The notes below the pieces were generated by a model. It had not been told where the DNA came from, did not search any database, and was given only the letters and a program-made list of their open reading frames with translations. DNA of 6,898 nt from Holosporales bacterium (GTDB lineage: Bacteria; Pseudomonadota; Alphaproteobacteria; Caedimonadales; UBA9215), in contig DOCA01000103.1 in assembly GCA_003503995.1 (NCBI GenBank), positions 1-6,898 of the forward strand, written 5' to 3'. Position numbers and translations under genes: made by a program. Below are positions 1 to 6,185 of the stretch, in pieces. Position 1 is the stretch's first letter. The number at the start of each line of letters is the position of its first letter.

Positions 1-1
1 T

Positions 2-208
2 AATGTTTTAACCGACGTCTTAGACAACTTATCAAAGGGGAAAGGCGGGGCCGAAGATATTATTAAAGGTGTTTTAGGATTTGGGGGCAAAAAAGACTCC
101 TCCTCTCAACAAAAACCTAATGAGTCTCAGGAAAAATCAACACAACCTCAAAAAGAGATTGAAGCTATTGGCAATGCCGTAGGCGGACTTTTGAAAGACT
201 TATTTTAA
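2..208 (+). CDS. C-terminal tail of a truncated protein, possibly AsmA family (partial, 5' end outside window)
   Basis: An open frame enters from the left edge and stops at TAA 206-208, giving 68 residues. A glycine/leucine-rich segment (NVLTDVLDNLSKG, then IIKGVLGFGG) is followed by a polar linker of about 30 residues rich in Lys, Gln and Ser. It ends in a short hydrophobic helix and a terminal LLKDLF. A low-complexity linker followed by a terminal Leu-Lys-x-Leu-Phe is reminiscent of the ends of AsmA-family envelope proteins, which help maintain the outer membrane. That identification comes from general resemblance only, because the diagnostic domain would lie upstream. The frame is very likely real: it is open over its whole visible length and its stop overlaps the next start as TAATG, which suggests translational coupling and one transcript with the downstream transporter. 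Confidence 0.6.
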   Translation, partial: NVLTDVLDNLSKGKGGAEDIIKGVLGFGGKKDSSSQQKPNESQEKSTQPQKEIEAIGNAVGGLLKDLF

Positions 209-1617
209 TGATTAAATACTCAATTCTCTTTATTCTGACTCTTTTTTCAAGCCTAGAAGCCAATGCGTCTAGTTTAGATGGCACAATCTTAAGTTTTTGG
301 TGGGCCATACCCTTTGCCGGTATTTTACTTTCTCTTGCTTTGATGCCAATCATTGCAGGACAATTTTGGCACCATCATTTTGGAAAAATAGCTGCTGGGT
401 GGACCTTAATAACCCTTGGCATGATCTCTTATCAATTTGGCCCAGGTGCAGCATTACATGAAGTTTTGCTAACTTATCTCCATGAATTTATTCCTTTTAT
501 TATCTTTATTTTATCTCTTTATGTCATTTGTGGAGGTATTAAAATTGATATCATTACCAAGCCAAACCCCTATTTTAATACAACTTTTCTAGCAATAACC
601 ACTTTTGTCTCCAGCTGGATCGGAACCACTGGCGCCGCTATGCTATTTATTCGCCCTTTTCTACATGTAAACGAACATCGCCCTAACAAACGACATCTCG
701 TTATCTTTTTTATTTTCCTCGTTTGTAATATTGGTGGTTCTTTAACGGCTGTTGGCGACCCTCCCTTATTCCTTGGATTTTTAAACGGTATTGATTTCTT
801 TTGGCCAACCACTCACCTATTCGGTCCTTTTTTAACAGTTACCATTCCCTTGCTTGTCATCTTTTATTTTTTTGATAAACATGCTTTCAAAAAAGAAGGC
901 ATAGACAGTGATGTTTTTAAAAATAAAGAAGAAGACGATCGCTTCATTGTCCGCCTTGGGGGACGCCGAAATTTGCTTCTACTTTTATGTGCCATTGCCG
1001 TTATTATTTTGTCCGGTATCCTAAAAAGCAAAGAAGGGTTTTATATAGGAGATGTTTTCCTATCCTATCCAAATGTCGCAAGAGATATTATTCTACTGCT
1101 TTTAACCTATATTTCCCTTCAGTATGGAAATAAACGCGTCCGCTCAGAAAATCACTTTACCTGGGGGCCTTTCATGGAGGTTTTCAAGGTTTTTGCGGCT
1201 ATCTTTGTTACAGCAACCCCTGTGATTGCCATTTTAAAAGCAGGTGAACAAGGGGCTTTTGTGAATCTGGTCAAATTGGTTAATACTGGCGATGGCTTTC
1301 ACAATAACCTATATTATTGGTTTACGGGTGGGCTCTCTGCCTTCTTAGATAATGCACCAACCTACCTAGTCTTTTTTAACCTTGCCGGCGGCAATCCAAC
1401 GGACCTGATGGGACCCCTTTCCCATACTCTTATTGCGATCTCCTGTGGTTCTGTTTTCATGGGAGCTCTGACCTACATTGGAAATGCGCCTAACTTCATG
1501 GTGAAGGCCATCGCCGAACAAAATCGCATCGCGATGCCAAGTTTTTTTGGTTATATGATCTGGTCAATTCTGATTTTGATCCCTCTTTTTATCCTCGCAG
1601 ACTTAGTGTGGATATGA
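208..1617 (+). CDS. Ion transporter superfamily membrane protein, sodium:proton antiporter / putative citrate carrier type
   Basis: A 469-residue polytopic inner-membrane protein. The first 20 residues look like a cleavable signal peptide or first helix (hydrophobic run, then ANA-SS). About ten further hydrophobic segments follow, split by a charged cytoplasmic loop near residues 222-256 (many Lys, Glu and Asp). Three polar motifs sit inside membrane regions: NIGGSLTAVGDPP at 174-186, DNAPTYLVFF at 381-390 and YIGNAPNFM at 423-431. Paired G/D-x-P and N-A-P motifs of this kind are typical of the ion transporter superfamily, in the branch annotated as 'sodium:proton antiporter' or 'putative citrate transport' (CitMHS_2-like). 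It probably exchanges sodium for protons or carries a carboxylate; the sequence alone does not decide the substrate. The ATG overlaps the upstream stop (TAATG) and no strong Shine-Dalgarno sequence precedes it, so translation is probably coupled. Length is normal and no key segment appears missing. Confidence 0.88.
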   Translation: MIKYSILFILTLFSSLEANASSLDGTILSFWWAIPFAGILLSLALMPIIAGQFWHHHFGKIAAGWTLITLGMISYQFGPGAALHEVLLTYLHEFIPFIIFILSLYVICGGIKIDIITKPNPYFNTTFLAITTFVSSWIGTTGAAMLFIRPFLHVNEHRPNKRHLVIFFIFLVCNIGGSLTAVGDPPLFLGFLNGIDFFWPTTHLFGPFLTVTIPLLVIFYFFDKHAFKKEGIDSDVFKNKEEDDRFIVRLGGRRNLLLLLCAIAVIILSGILKSKEGFYIGDVFLSYPNVARDIILLLLTYISLQYGNKRVRSENHFTWGPFMEVFKVFAAIFVTATPVIAILKAGEQGAFVNLVKLVNTGDGFHNNLYYWFTGGLSAFLDNAPTYLVFFNLAGGNPTDLMGPLSHTLIAISCGSVFMGALTYIGNAPNFMVKAIAEQNRIAMPSFFGYMIWSILILIPLFILADLVWI

Positions 1618-1641
1618 ATTTAATTTAAAATTGAATTAAAT
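1618..1641. repeat. AT-only inverted repeat just after the antiporter stop
   Basis: ATTTAATT (1618-1625) and AATTAAAT (1634-1641) form a perfect 8-bp inverted repeat around an 8-nt loop. If one A is bulged, the arms extend to include TGA and TCA, and the 5' arm then takes in the stop codon itself. The stem has almost no GC and is not followed by a T-run, so it is a poor intrinsic terminator. It may be a weak RNA 3'-end structure or chance in AT-rich sequence. Confidence 0.35.
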
Positions 1642-1749
1642 CAGCCTCTAAAAAACCTTGATTATTAAGATATAAATATTATATAAGCAATAGAAGTGTT
1701 TATGTAATATTGATATTCAAGTATTTGTTTTCTCTTTAAAAATTAAGAG

Positions 1750-1777
1750 TTGACCATATTTTCTAAATCTTTAATAT
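1750..1777 (+). promoter_or_regulatory. Probable sigma-70-type promoter for nfu
   Basis: TTGACC at 1750-1755 matches the -35 consensus at five of six positions. It is separated by 16 bp from TAATAT at 1772-1777, which matches the -10 at four of six. Transcription would start near 1784, about 25 nt before the nfu ATG, leaving a short pyrimidine-rich leader with AAGGA (1799-1803). A weaker alternative upstream is TTGATT (1658-1663) with TATAAG (1682-1687). The rest of the 1618-1808 gap shows no gene or RNA that I can recognise. Confidence 0.5.
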
Positions 1778-1808
1778 CAATTTTATCTTCTCTTTTTTAA
1801 GGACAGAA

Positions 1809-2360
1809 ATGTTTATCCAAACCGAAGAAACGCCAAACCCTTTAACCTTAAAATACAGCCCTGGGCGTATTGTTATGGAGCAAGGAACTTTAACCATCAC
1901 CTCCACTGAAGGTGCTTGGCGTTCTCCATTAGCCGAAGCTCTTTTTCATGTGGCTGGTGTTAGCGAAGTCTTTTTTGGGCAGGATTTTATTTCGGTTACA
2001 AAAACACTTGAACAAGACTGGGATCTTTTAAAGCCTCAAGTTTTAGGCTCGATCATGGAATATTTCATGGAAAACGATACGGTCATTGTTCGCCAAGATA
2101 AAAATGATGAAACCCAAGAGGAAGAAGAGTCCTCAGAAATTATTAAAGAAATTAAAGAACTTATTGAAGCACGCATTCGACCAGCCGTTGCACAAGATGG
2201 CGGTGATATTACTTTTGAGCATTTTACAGATGGGATTGTCTATTTAAAAATGCATGGTGCGTGTTCGGGCTGCCCCAGTTCAAGTGTGACGCTAAAAAAT
2301 GGCGTTGAAAACATGTTGCGCCACTATGTACCTGAAGTTCAAGAAGTTAAAGCCCTTTAA
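1809..2360 (+). CDS. nfu: Nfu-type iron-sulfur cluster carrier/scaffold protein
   Basis: A cytoplasmic 183-residue protein that binds a [4Fe-4S] cluster between two subunits and passes it to client enzymes. The N-terminal Nfu_N domain covers about residues 1-88. It opens with the hallmark MFIQTEETPNP, and further family signatures are SPLAEALF (39-46) and GVSEVFFGQDFISVTK (50-65). An acidic linker (about 97-109, QDKND then a run of Glu) leads to the C-terminal NifU-like domain (about 110-183). That domain has DGGDI (130-134) and the cluster-binding CSGC motif with Cys152 and Cys155, both intact. Length and two-domain layout match alphaproteobacterial and mitochondrial Nfu1. AAGGA lies 5 nt before the ATG, and the canonical N-terminus fixes the start. 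The gene leads a two-gene unit with the glucosaminidase 26 nt downstream. I saw no obvious IscR- or Fur-type operator. Confidence 0.95.
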   Translation: MFIQTEETPNPLTLKYSPGRIVMEQGTLTITSTEGAWRSPLAEALFHVAGVSEVFFGQDFISVTKTLEQDWDLLKPQVLGSIMEYFMENDTVIVRQDKNDETQEEEESSEIIKEIKELIEARIRPAVAQDGGDITFEHFTDGIVYLKMHGACSGCPSSSVTLKNGVENMLRHYVPEVQEVKAL

Positions 2361-2374
2361 TTTAGTATGTGTAT

Positions 2375-2378
2375 AGGA
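2375..2378 (+). promoter_or_regulatory. Shine-Dalgarno that selects the ATG at 2387
   Basis: AGGA lies 8 nt before ATG 2387-2389 (an immediate second ATG follows at 2390). A GTG at 2369 in the same frame would place this AGGA inside the coding region and has no comparable site upstream. The ATG is therefore the better start. Confidence 0.6.
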
Positions 2379-2386
2379 ATTTAAAA

Positions 2387-3322
2387 ATGATGAAACAGTC
2401 TACTCTTTTGAAAAAAATTAATTTTTGTGTAAGCCGCGCCATTATTGCCGGAGCCCTTTTGCTTATTGCTGCTTTATATATTATGGTTGCTAAAAACTAT
2501 ATTAAGACGCCTATTTTTGGCGTTTCTACCTTAAAGGCCGCCGTTCCAACAACCCAACCAAAAACTTTTGTTGAGGTTCAAACCACAAAAGAACTCACAG
2601 CCCTTTTTGATCAACATGACTATTCCTTAGCAACAGATCAAATAACATCCAACATTGCCGTTCCTGCCATTTATCTGGCAACACTTCCCAATGACTTTGC
2701 AAGAAATCTTACCATTGCTGAAACAAAAGAATTGTTCTTGCAAGCTATTTTACCCCTCATTCTTGAAGCTAATAATGAAATTGCACAAGAACGCGCCATG
2801 CTCATCTCTTTAAAAGAAATTGTTGAAAATCAAGGCAATCTCCTTGAATCTCAAAAAGAGTGGCTTAAAAATCTAGCCGAGAAATACCGTTTAAAAAACT
2901 TTAGCTATGACAAACTGGAAGAGCTTCTAATACGTGTAGATGAAATCCCTGTTTCTATGGCTTTGGCTCAAGCAGCTGAAGAAACAGGTTGGGGCCGCTC
3001 TTATGCAGCCCGTATCAAAAATGCCACACACGGTGTTACCCTTCCTTCTGGTGTAAAAGCTTACGAATCCCTAGTCATTAGCGTAAAAGCTTATATGAGA
3101 AACCTAAATGCCAACCCCGCCTATAAAGAAATGCGCACAATACGCTATAACTTGCGCTCGCAAGACAAAGACCTATGTGGTGTACGAATGATGGATGGTT
3201 TATATTATTACTCAGAGTTACATCATACTTACATTAAAAAAGTCCAAAAACACATTGAGCACCACAACCTTGAACGATTTGATGACGCACAATTAAGAGA
3301 CGTTTCCATTCTATCTTCTTAA
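2387..3322 (+). CDS. Membrane-anchored Bax/FlgJ-like N-acetylglucosaminidase-domain protein
   Basis: A 311-residue protein (317 if the in-frame GTG at 2369 is used). One hydrophobic helix at about residues 17-36, preceded by Lys/Arg-containing sequence, would anchor it in the inner membrane with the rest in the periplasm. Residues about 100-185 are helical and charged, including a possible coiled-coil stretch at 127-168. The glucosaminidase domain follows: SMALAQAAEETGWGRSYAAR (about 190-209) carries the family's catalytic glutamate in E-T-G-W-G (Glu199). SVKAYMRNLNANPAYKEMR (232-250) matches the conserved C-terminal part of E. coli Bax-like proteins. Members cleave glycan strands of peptidoglycan. 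The region between these blocks is unusual: where relatives have NNLFG plus a longer loop, this protein has only KNATHG. It is probably co-transcribed with nfu and ends just before a strong terminator. The family is secure; enzymatic activity is less so. Confidence 0.85.
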   Translation: MMKQSTLLKKINFCVSRAIIAGALLLIAALYIMVAKNYIKTPIFGVSTLKAAVPTTQPKTFVEVQTTKELTALFDQHDYSLATDQITSNIAVPAIYLATLPNDFARNLTIAETKELFLQAILPLILEANNEIAQERAMLISLKEIVENQGNLLESQKEWLKNLAEKYRLKNFSYDKLEELLIRVDEIPVSMALAQAAEETGWGRSYAARIKNATHGVTLPSGVKAYESLVISVKAYMRNLNANPAYKEMRTIRYNLRSQDKDLCGVRMMDGLYYYSELHHTYIKKVQKHIEHHNLERFDDAQLRDVSILSS

Positions 3323-3350
3323 TGGCTCAAAGCTCTATAAAAAGAACTCT

Positions 3351-3385
3351 AAGGAAGGCTCTGTTTTACAGAGCCTTCTTTCTTT
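3351..3385 (+). terminator. Intrinsic terminator of the nfu-glucosaminidase unit
   Basis: GAAGGCTCTG (3354-3363) and CAGAGCCTTC (3369-3378) form a perfect 10-bp stem with a TTTTA loop. A G-T pair and two A-T pairs can extend it to 13 bp (3351-3381). A TTTCTTT tract follows (3379-3385). It begins 28 nt after the glucosaminidase stop. The reverse strand offers only a broken A/G-rich tract, so it mainly serves the plus strand. Confidence 0.88.
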
Positions 3386-3393
3386 ACTATACT
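3365..3393 (+). promoter_or_regulatory. Probable promoter of the mla-type operon, embedded in the terminator
   Basis: TTTACA (3365-3370, five of six matches to the -35 consensus) is spaced by exactly 17 bp from TATACT (3388-3393, five of six matches to -10). The -35 uses the loop and the first bases of the 3' arm of the upstream terminator. Transcription would begin near 3400, giving a leader of about 28 nt before the permease ATG at 3428. The call rests on consensus match and spacing only. Confidence 0.55.
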
Positions 3394-3423
3394 TATTCTT
3401 AGGAAGAGCTTTTTAAGAATAAG
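3392..3423. repeat. Perfect 10-bp inverted repeat at the operon start, candidate operator
   Basis: CTTATTCTTA (3392-3401) is the exact reverse complement of TAAGAATAAG (3414-3423), with 12 bp between. The repeat covers the end of the predicted -10, the predicted start point and the leader, ending 4 bp before the permease ATG. If transcription starts near 3400, most of the left arm is not in the RNA, which favours a protein-binding DNA site over an RNA hairpin. If transcription starts further upstream, the hairpin would enclose the only purine-rich AGGAAG in its loop. Confidence 0.5.
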
Positions 3424-3427
3424 AAAA

Positions 3428-4558
3428 ATGAGCACAGCCCCTAAGATTACCCTTGATGAAACCACTCCTGATACGGCCTCAATTTTCTTTGAGGGGGCCT
3501 TTGAGGTTATGCATTGGGCCTCTTTAAAGGCACAAATAGAAACAATCATCATAAAACATAAAAAAGTTACCCTTGATTTCAAAGGTCTTCTTTCCCTAGA
3601 TACCTTTGGAGCCTGGCAATTAGCTTATTTATGGCGCTCTCTTGAAAAAAATCAAAAAAAGATCTCTTTAATTAATTGTTCGCCTGATGATTTAACATTC
3701 ATAAAAGAACTCAAAAATTTTGATATCCCTGAAGCTATTATCCTCTCCCTAGAAAAAAAACAAATATCTCCCATCGAGCTCCTCGGTAAAGGAGCCCTTA
3801 CCGCCATGGGTAAATTTCATCGCATTATTGCTTTTCTTGGAGAGGTTATTCTTGCCATTGGTTCCTGCGTACGATATCCGTCTTCTTTTAGGGTAAAATC
3901 TTTCATAAAATACCTTGATCAAACAGGGGTCAAGGCCATACCCATTATTGGACTTGTTGCCTTACTTATCGGTGTTGTTCTTGTTTATCAAGGTGTTAGC
4001 CAACTAGAGCGTTTTGGAGCTGAGATTTTTACCGTTAACTTATTAGCTATTTCTGTGTTACGTGAACTTGGAACTTTATTAACAGCTATTGTGGTGGCAG
4101 GGCGTTCTGGGAGCGCTTTTACGGCTCAAATTGGTTTTATGAAGCTTAATCAAGAATTAGATGCTATGAAGGTTCTTGGCCTTGAACCTATGCAACTCTT
4201 AGTTGTACCGCGTGTTCTGGCACTCATGATTGTCATGCCTCTTTTAACTGTTTTTTGCGACCTCGTCGCCCTTTCTGGAGGAGCACTCATGTCCATGCAG
4301 TTAATTGATCTCTCCTTTTCACAGTTCATTTCACAACTTCAATCTTCCTTTCAACCCTCAACGTTCTGGGTAGGCATTTTTAAGGCACCCGTTTTTGCTT
4401 TTGCCATTGCCTTAATTGGCTGCTATGAAGGATTACAAGTTTCAGGAGGCGCTGAAAGCGTTGGACGGCGCACCACAAGATCTGTTGTTAGATCTATTTT
4501 TATGGTGATCGTCCTCAATGCCTTTTTCTCCGTTGTTTTTTCTATTTTAAAGATTTGA
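3428..4558 (+). CDS. mlaE: MlaE-family lipid ABC transporter permease with fused N-terminal STAS (MlaB-like) domain
   Basis: A 376-residue inner-membrane permease of an MCE-type lipid transporter. Residues about 5-105 form a STAS domain like E. coli MlaB. The segment LSLDTFGAW (55-63) aligns with MlaB's VDTGGLA, so Thr59 corresponds to the functionally important MlaB threonine. Residues about 130-376 are the MlaE permease, with an amphipathic lead-in near 130-165 and hydrophobic segments near 170-190, 203-223, 258-285, 314-334 and 353-374. The family block RELGTLLTAIVVAGRSGSAF (212-231) is intact, as are ELDAMKVLGLEP (243-254) and the C-terminal CYEGLQVSGGAESVGRRTTR (332-351). E. coli MlaE alone is about 260 residues, so the extra length is the STAS domain. 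It opens a four-gene operon, 16 nt before mlaF. Its own Shine-Dalgarno is weak: AGGAAG lies about 20 nt upstream. Confidence 0.93.
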   Translation: MSTAPKITLDETTPDTASIFFEGAFEVMHWASLKAQIETIIIKHKKVTLDFKGLLSLDTFGAWQLAYLWRSLEKNQKKISLINCSPDDLTFIKELKNFDIPEAIILSLEKKQISPIELLGKGALTAMGKFHRIIAFLGEVILAIGSCVRYPSSFRVKSFIKYLDQTGVKAIPIIGLVALLIGVVLVYQGVSQLERFGAEIFTVNLLAISVLRELGTLLTAIVVAGRSGSAFTAQIGFMKLNQELDAMKVLGLEPMQLLVVPRVLALMIVMPLLTVFCDLVALSGGALMSMQLIDLSFSQFISQLQSSFQPSTFWVGIFKAPVFAFAIALIGCYEGLQVSGGAESVGRRTTRSVVRSIFMVIVLNAFFSVVFSILKI

Positions 4559-4561
4559 GGC

Positions 4562-4568
4562 AGGAGGT
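4562..4568 (+). promoter_or_regulatory. Consensus Shine-Dalgarno of mlaF
   Basis: AGGAGGT, a full-length match to the anti-Shine-Dalgarno sequence, lies 6 nt before the ATG at 4575. It is the strongest ribosome-binding site in the window and contrasts with the weak site of the preceding permease gene, which suggests higher initiation on the ATPase. Confidence 0.75.
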
Positions 4569-4574
4569 AAGGAA

Positions 4575-5333
4575 ATGACAAACATCATTGATATTAAGGA
4601 CCTCCATACAAATATTGGTGGGAATGTAATCCATAAGGCCCTTAATATGGTCGTTAAACAAGGAGAGATTTTTGGCATTGTCGGAGGGTCAGGAAGTGGT
4701 AAAACAGTCCTGTTGAATGCCATACTGGGCCTCAGGCCCCACCAAGGTGGGACCATAGATCTTTTTGGTATTGATAGTGATATTGTCACCCGTTCTTTCG
4801 AACATAAAAAACGCATGGGGATACTGTTTCAAAGCGGGGCCTTATTTAGCTCTCTAAACGTTTTACAAAATATTTGCGTACCAATGATTGAGCAAGGAGG
4901 CATTTCTCCCGAATGCGCCCACGACCTTGCCTATTACAAAATGAAAATCGTTGGTCTCCCAGATGTTGCGGCTCCCAAGCTTCCAGAAGAACTCTCTGGA
5001 GGGATGATCAAACGAGCTGCCTTTGCGAGGGCATTAGCTTTAGATGCTGATCTCATCTTTCTGGATGAGCCCACCTCTGGCCTCGATCCTATTTCTGCTG
5101 AAAAATTTGATCAACTTATCTTAAAATTAAAGAAAAATTTAGGATTAACTGTTGTGATGATCACACATGACTTAGGTTCTTTGTCTATTTGTGACCATAT
5201 TGGTGTTATCATAGATAAGAAAATGATTACAGGAACATTGGATGAAGTCCGTAAGAACCCTCACCCTTGGATACAAGAATACTTTGCGGGAGCTCGCAGC
5301 CAAGCTATGCTTGGAGCAATCGCTGAAACTTAA
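4575..5333 (+). CDS. mlaF: MlaF-type ATP-binding protein of a lipid ABC transporter
   Basis: A cytoplasmic 252-residue ATPase that powers the permease encoded just upstream. All nucleotide-binding motifs are intact: Walker A GGSGSGKT (37-44), Q-loop Gln86 in LFQSGALFSSL, and ABC signature LSGGM (140-144) followed by the MlaF-like IKRAAFARALA. Walker B is LIFLDEP (160-166), then the D-loop SGLDP (168-172) and the H-loop His198 in ITHDL. The LFQSGALFSSLNVLQN stretch and methionine in the signature are typical of the MlaF/TGD3/Mce ATPase branch, not of amino-acid or LPS transporters. The end (about 228-252) is a short tail beginning with PHPWIQEYF. It lies 16 nt after mlaE and 15 nt before mlaD and is clearly in the same operon. 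Confidence 0.95.
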   Translation: MTNIIDIKDLHTNIGGNVIHKALNMVVKQGEIFGIVGGSGSGKTVLLNAILGLRPHQGGTIDLFGIDSDIVTRSFEHKKRMGILFQSGALFSSLNVLQNICVPMIEQGGISPECAHDLAYYKMKIVGLPDVAAPKLPEELSGGMIKRAAFARALALDADLIFLDEPTSGLDPISAEKFDQLILKLKKNLGLTVVMITHDLGSLSICDHIGVIIDKKMITGTLDEVRKNPHPWIQEYFAGARSQAMLGAIAET

Positions 5334-5348
5334 GACGGAAACATAAAA

Positions 5349-6185
5349 ATGGAAACGCGTCCCAATAGTTTTATTGTCGGTATTTTTGTTCTGGCCCTCC
5401 TCACAGCTGGAACACTCTTTGTTTTATGGTTTTCAAAAATGGAGATTGGTAAATCTCACCACCTCTACTATATCTTTTTTGAAGGGGCCGTCACAGGATT
5501 ACGGGAAAATACAGATGTCCTGTATCAAGGTATCCCCGTTGGAAAAGTAAAAAAAATTAGGGTTTATAAAAACAATGTTCAAAATGTAAAAGTCCTTGTG
5601 AACATTGACCGCCCTGATATCATCCGTGAAAATAGTATCGCTACAATCGAGGCTCAAGGACTTACAGGTTATACGTTTGTGCAAATAAAAGGCAGCACAC
5701 AAGAAAGCCCTATTTTAACGGCAAAGGGAAAACGCAAACACCCTGTCATTCAATCAAGACCCTCCAATTTGGAGGCCCTCTTTTCTAACGCTCCCAAAAT
5801 TTTAGAAGATATTTCTGGTGTTGCGACACAATTAAGAAAGTTCTTTGACGATAAAATGATCATAGAATCACAAAAGGCTCTCAGCAATCTTGCGCATATC
5901 ACAGACGATTTATCTAAAGGCACAAGCTCCCTTGCTGATTTTGTTACAGATTTTAGATCAAGTCTGAAGGATTTTAAAAATGCTTCTGCCTCTTTTAATC
6001 GTGCCATAACAGACAATGAGGAAGCTTTATCAACTTTTACCAGCACAGGCCTACCAGCCTTTACAAAAATGTCCCAGAGTTTACAAAGGACATCGGATCA
6101 CTTTGATAAACTGAGCAAAGAATTTGAAAAAAGCCCCGCTTCTTTTTTGAAAAAGAATTCTAATCAAGGATATAAAGTACAATGA
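5349..6185 (+). CDS. mlaD: MlaD-type MCE-domain protein with long C-terminal helical extension
   Basis: A 278-residue protein anchored by one N-terminal helix (about residues 8-29), with the rest in the periplasm. The MCE domain (about 38-117) contains FEGAVTGLRENTDVLYQG (44-61), the family's IPVGKV (62-67) and AQGLTGYTFVQIKG (102-115), which is the hydrophobic pore-loop region. MCE domains assemble as hexamers that form a lipid channel. Residues about 140-268 are predicted helical and amphipathic, including LSNLAHITDDLSKG and MSQSLQRTSDHFDKLSKEFEK, and end in SPASFLKK, a position where relatives have N-P-x-x-L/F. E. coli MlaD is about 180 residues, so this version has roughly 100 more, as in single-MCE proteins such as LinM or mycobacterial Mce proteins. 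GGAA lies 8 nt before the ATG. Its stop overlaps the next start (ATGA), indicating coupling. Confidence 0.92.
   Translation: METRPNSFIVGIFVLALLTAGTLFVLWFSKMEIGKSHHLYYIFFEGAVTGLRENTDVLYQGIPVGKVKKIRVYKNNVQNVKVLVNIDRPDIIRENSIATIEAQGLTGYTFVQIKGSTQESPILTAKGKRKHPVIQSRPSNLEALFSNAPKILEDISGVATQLRKFFDDKMIIESQKALSNLAHITDDLSKGTSSLADFVTDFRSSLKDFKNASASFNRAITDNEEALSTFTSTGLPAFTKMSQSLQRTSDHFDKLSKEFEKSPASFLKKNSNQGYKVQ

Noticed and set aside
570..812. Reverse-strand open frame of 80 codons inside the antiporter gene
   Set aside because: It lies wholly within a well-supported membrane protein gene, has no recognisable motif, and its composition mirrors the opposite strand.
1618..1641. AT-only inverted repeat as an intrinsic terminator for the antiporter gene
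   Set aside because: The stem lacks GC pairs and has no following T-run; kept only as a low-confidence repeat.
2369..2386. GTG at 2369 as the start of the glucosaminidase gene
   Set aside because: It lacks a ribosome-binding site, whereas AGGA at 2375-2378 is well placed for the ATG at 2387.
3053..3093. Direct repeat GTAAAAGCTTA at 3053-3063 and 3083-3093 in the glucosaminidase gene, as a possible deletion scar
   Set aside because: Both copies encode V-K-A-Y at positions where family members naturally have similar residues, so convergence in coding sequence explains it.
3349..3582. Reverse-strand open frame of 77 codons over the terminator and start of mlaE
   Set aside because: It would span the terminator, the operon promoter and the STAS domain in antisense; its hydrophobic stretches arise from the complement of that sequence.
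4547..4816. Reverse-strand open frame of 89 codons across the mlaE-mlaF junction
   Set aside because: It covers the Walker A region of mlaF in antisense and has no features of a real protein.
5750..6046. Reverse-strand open frame of 98 codons inside mlaD
   Set aside because: Antisense shadow of the helical mlaD region; no ribosome-binding site or family signature seen.
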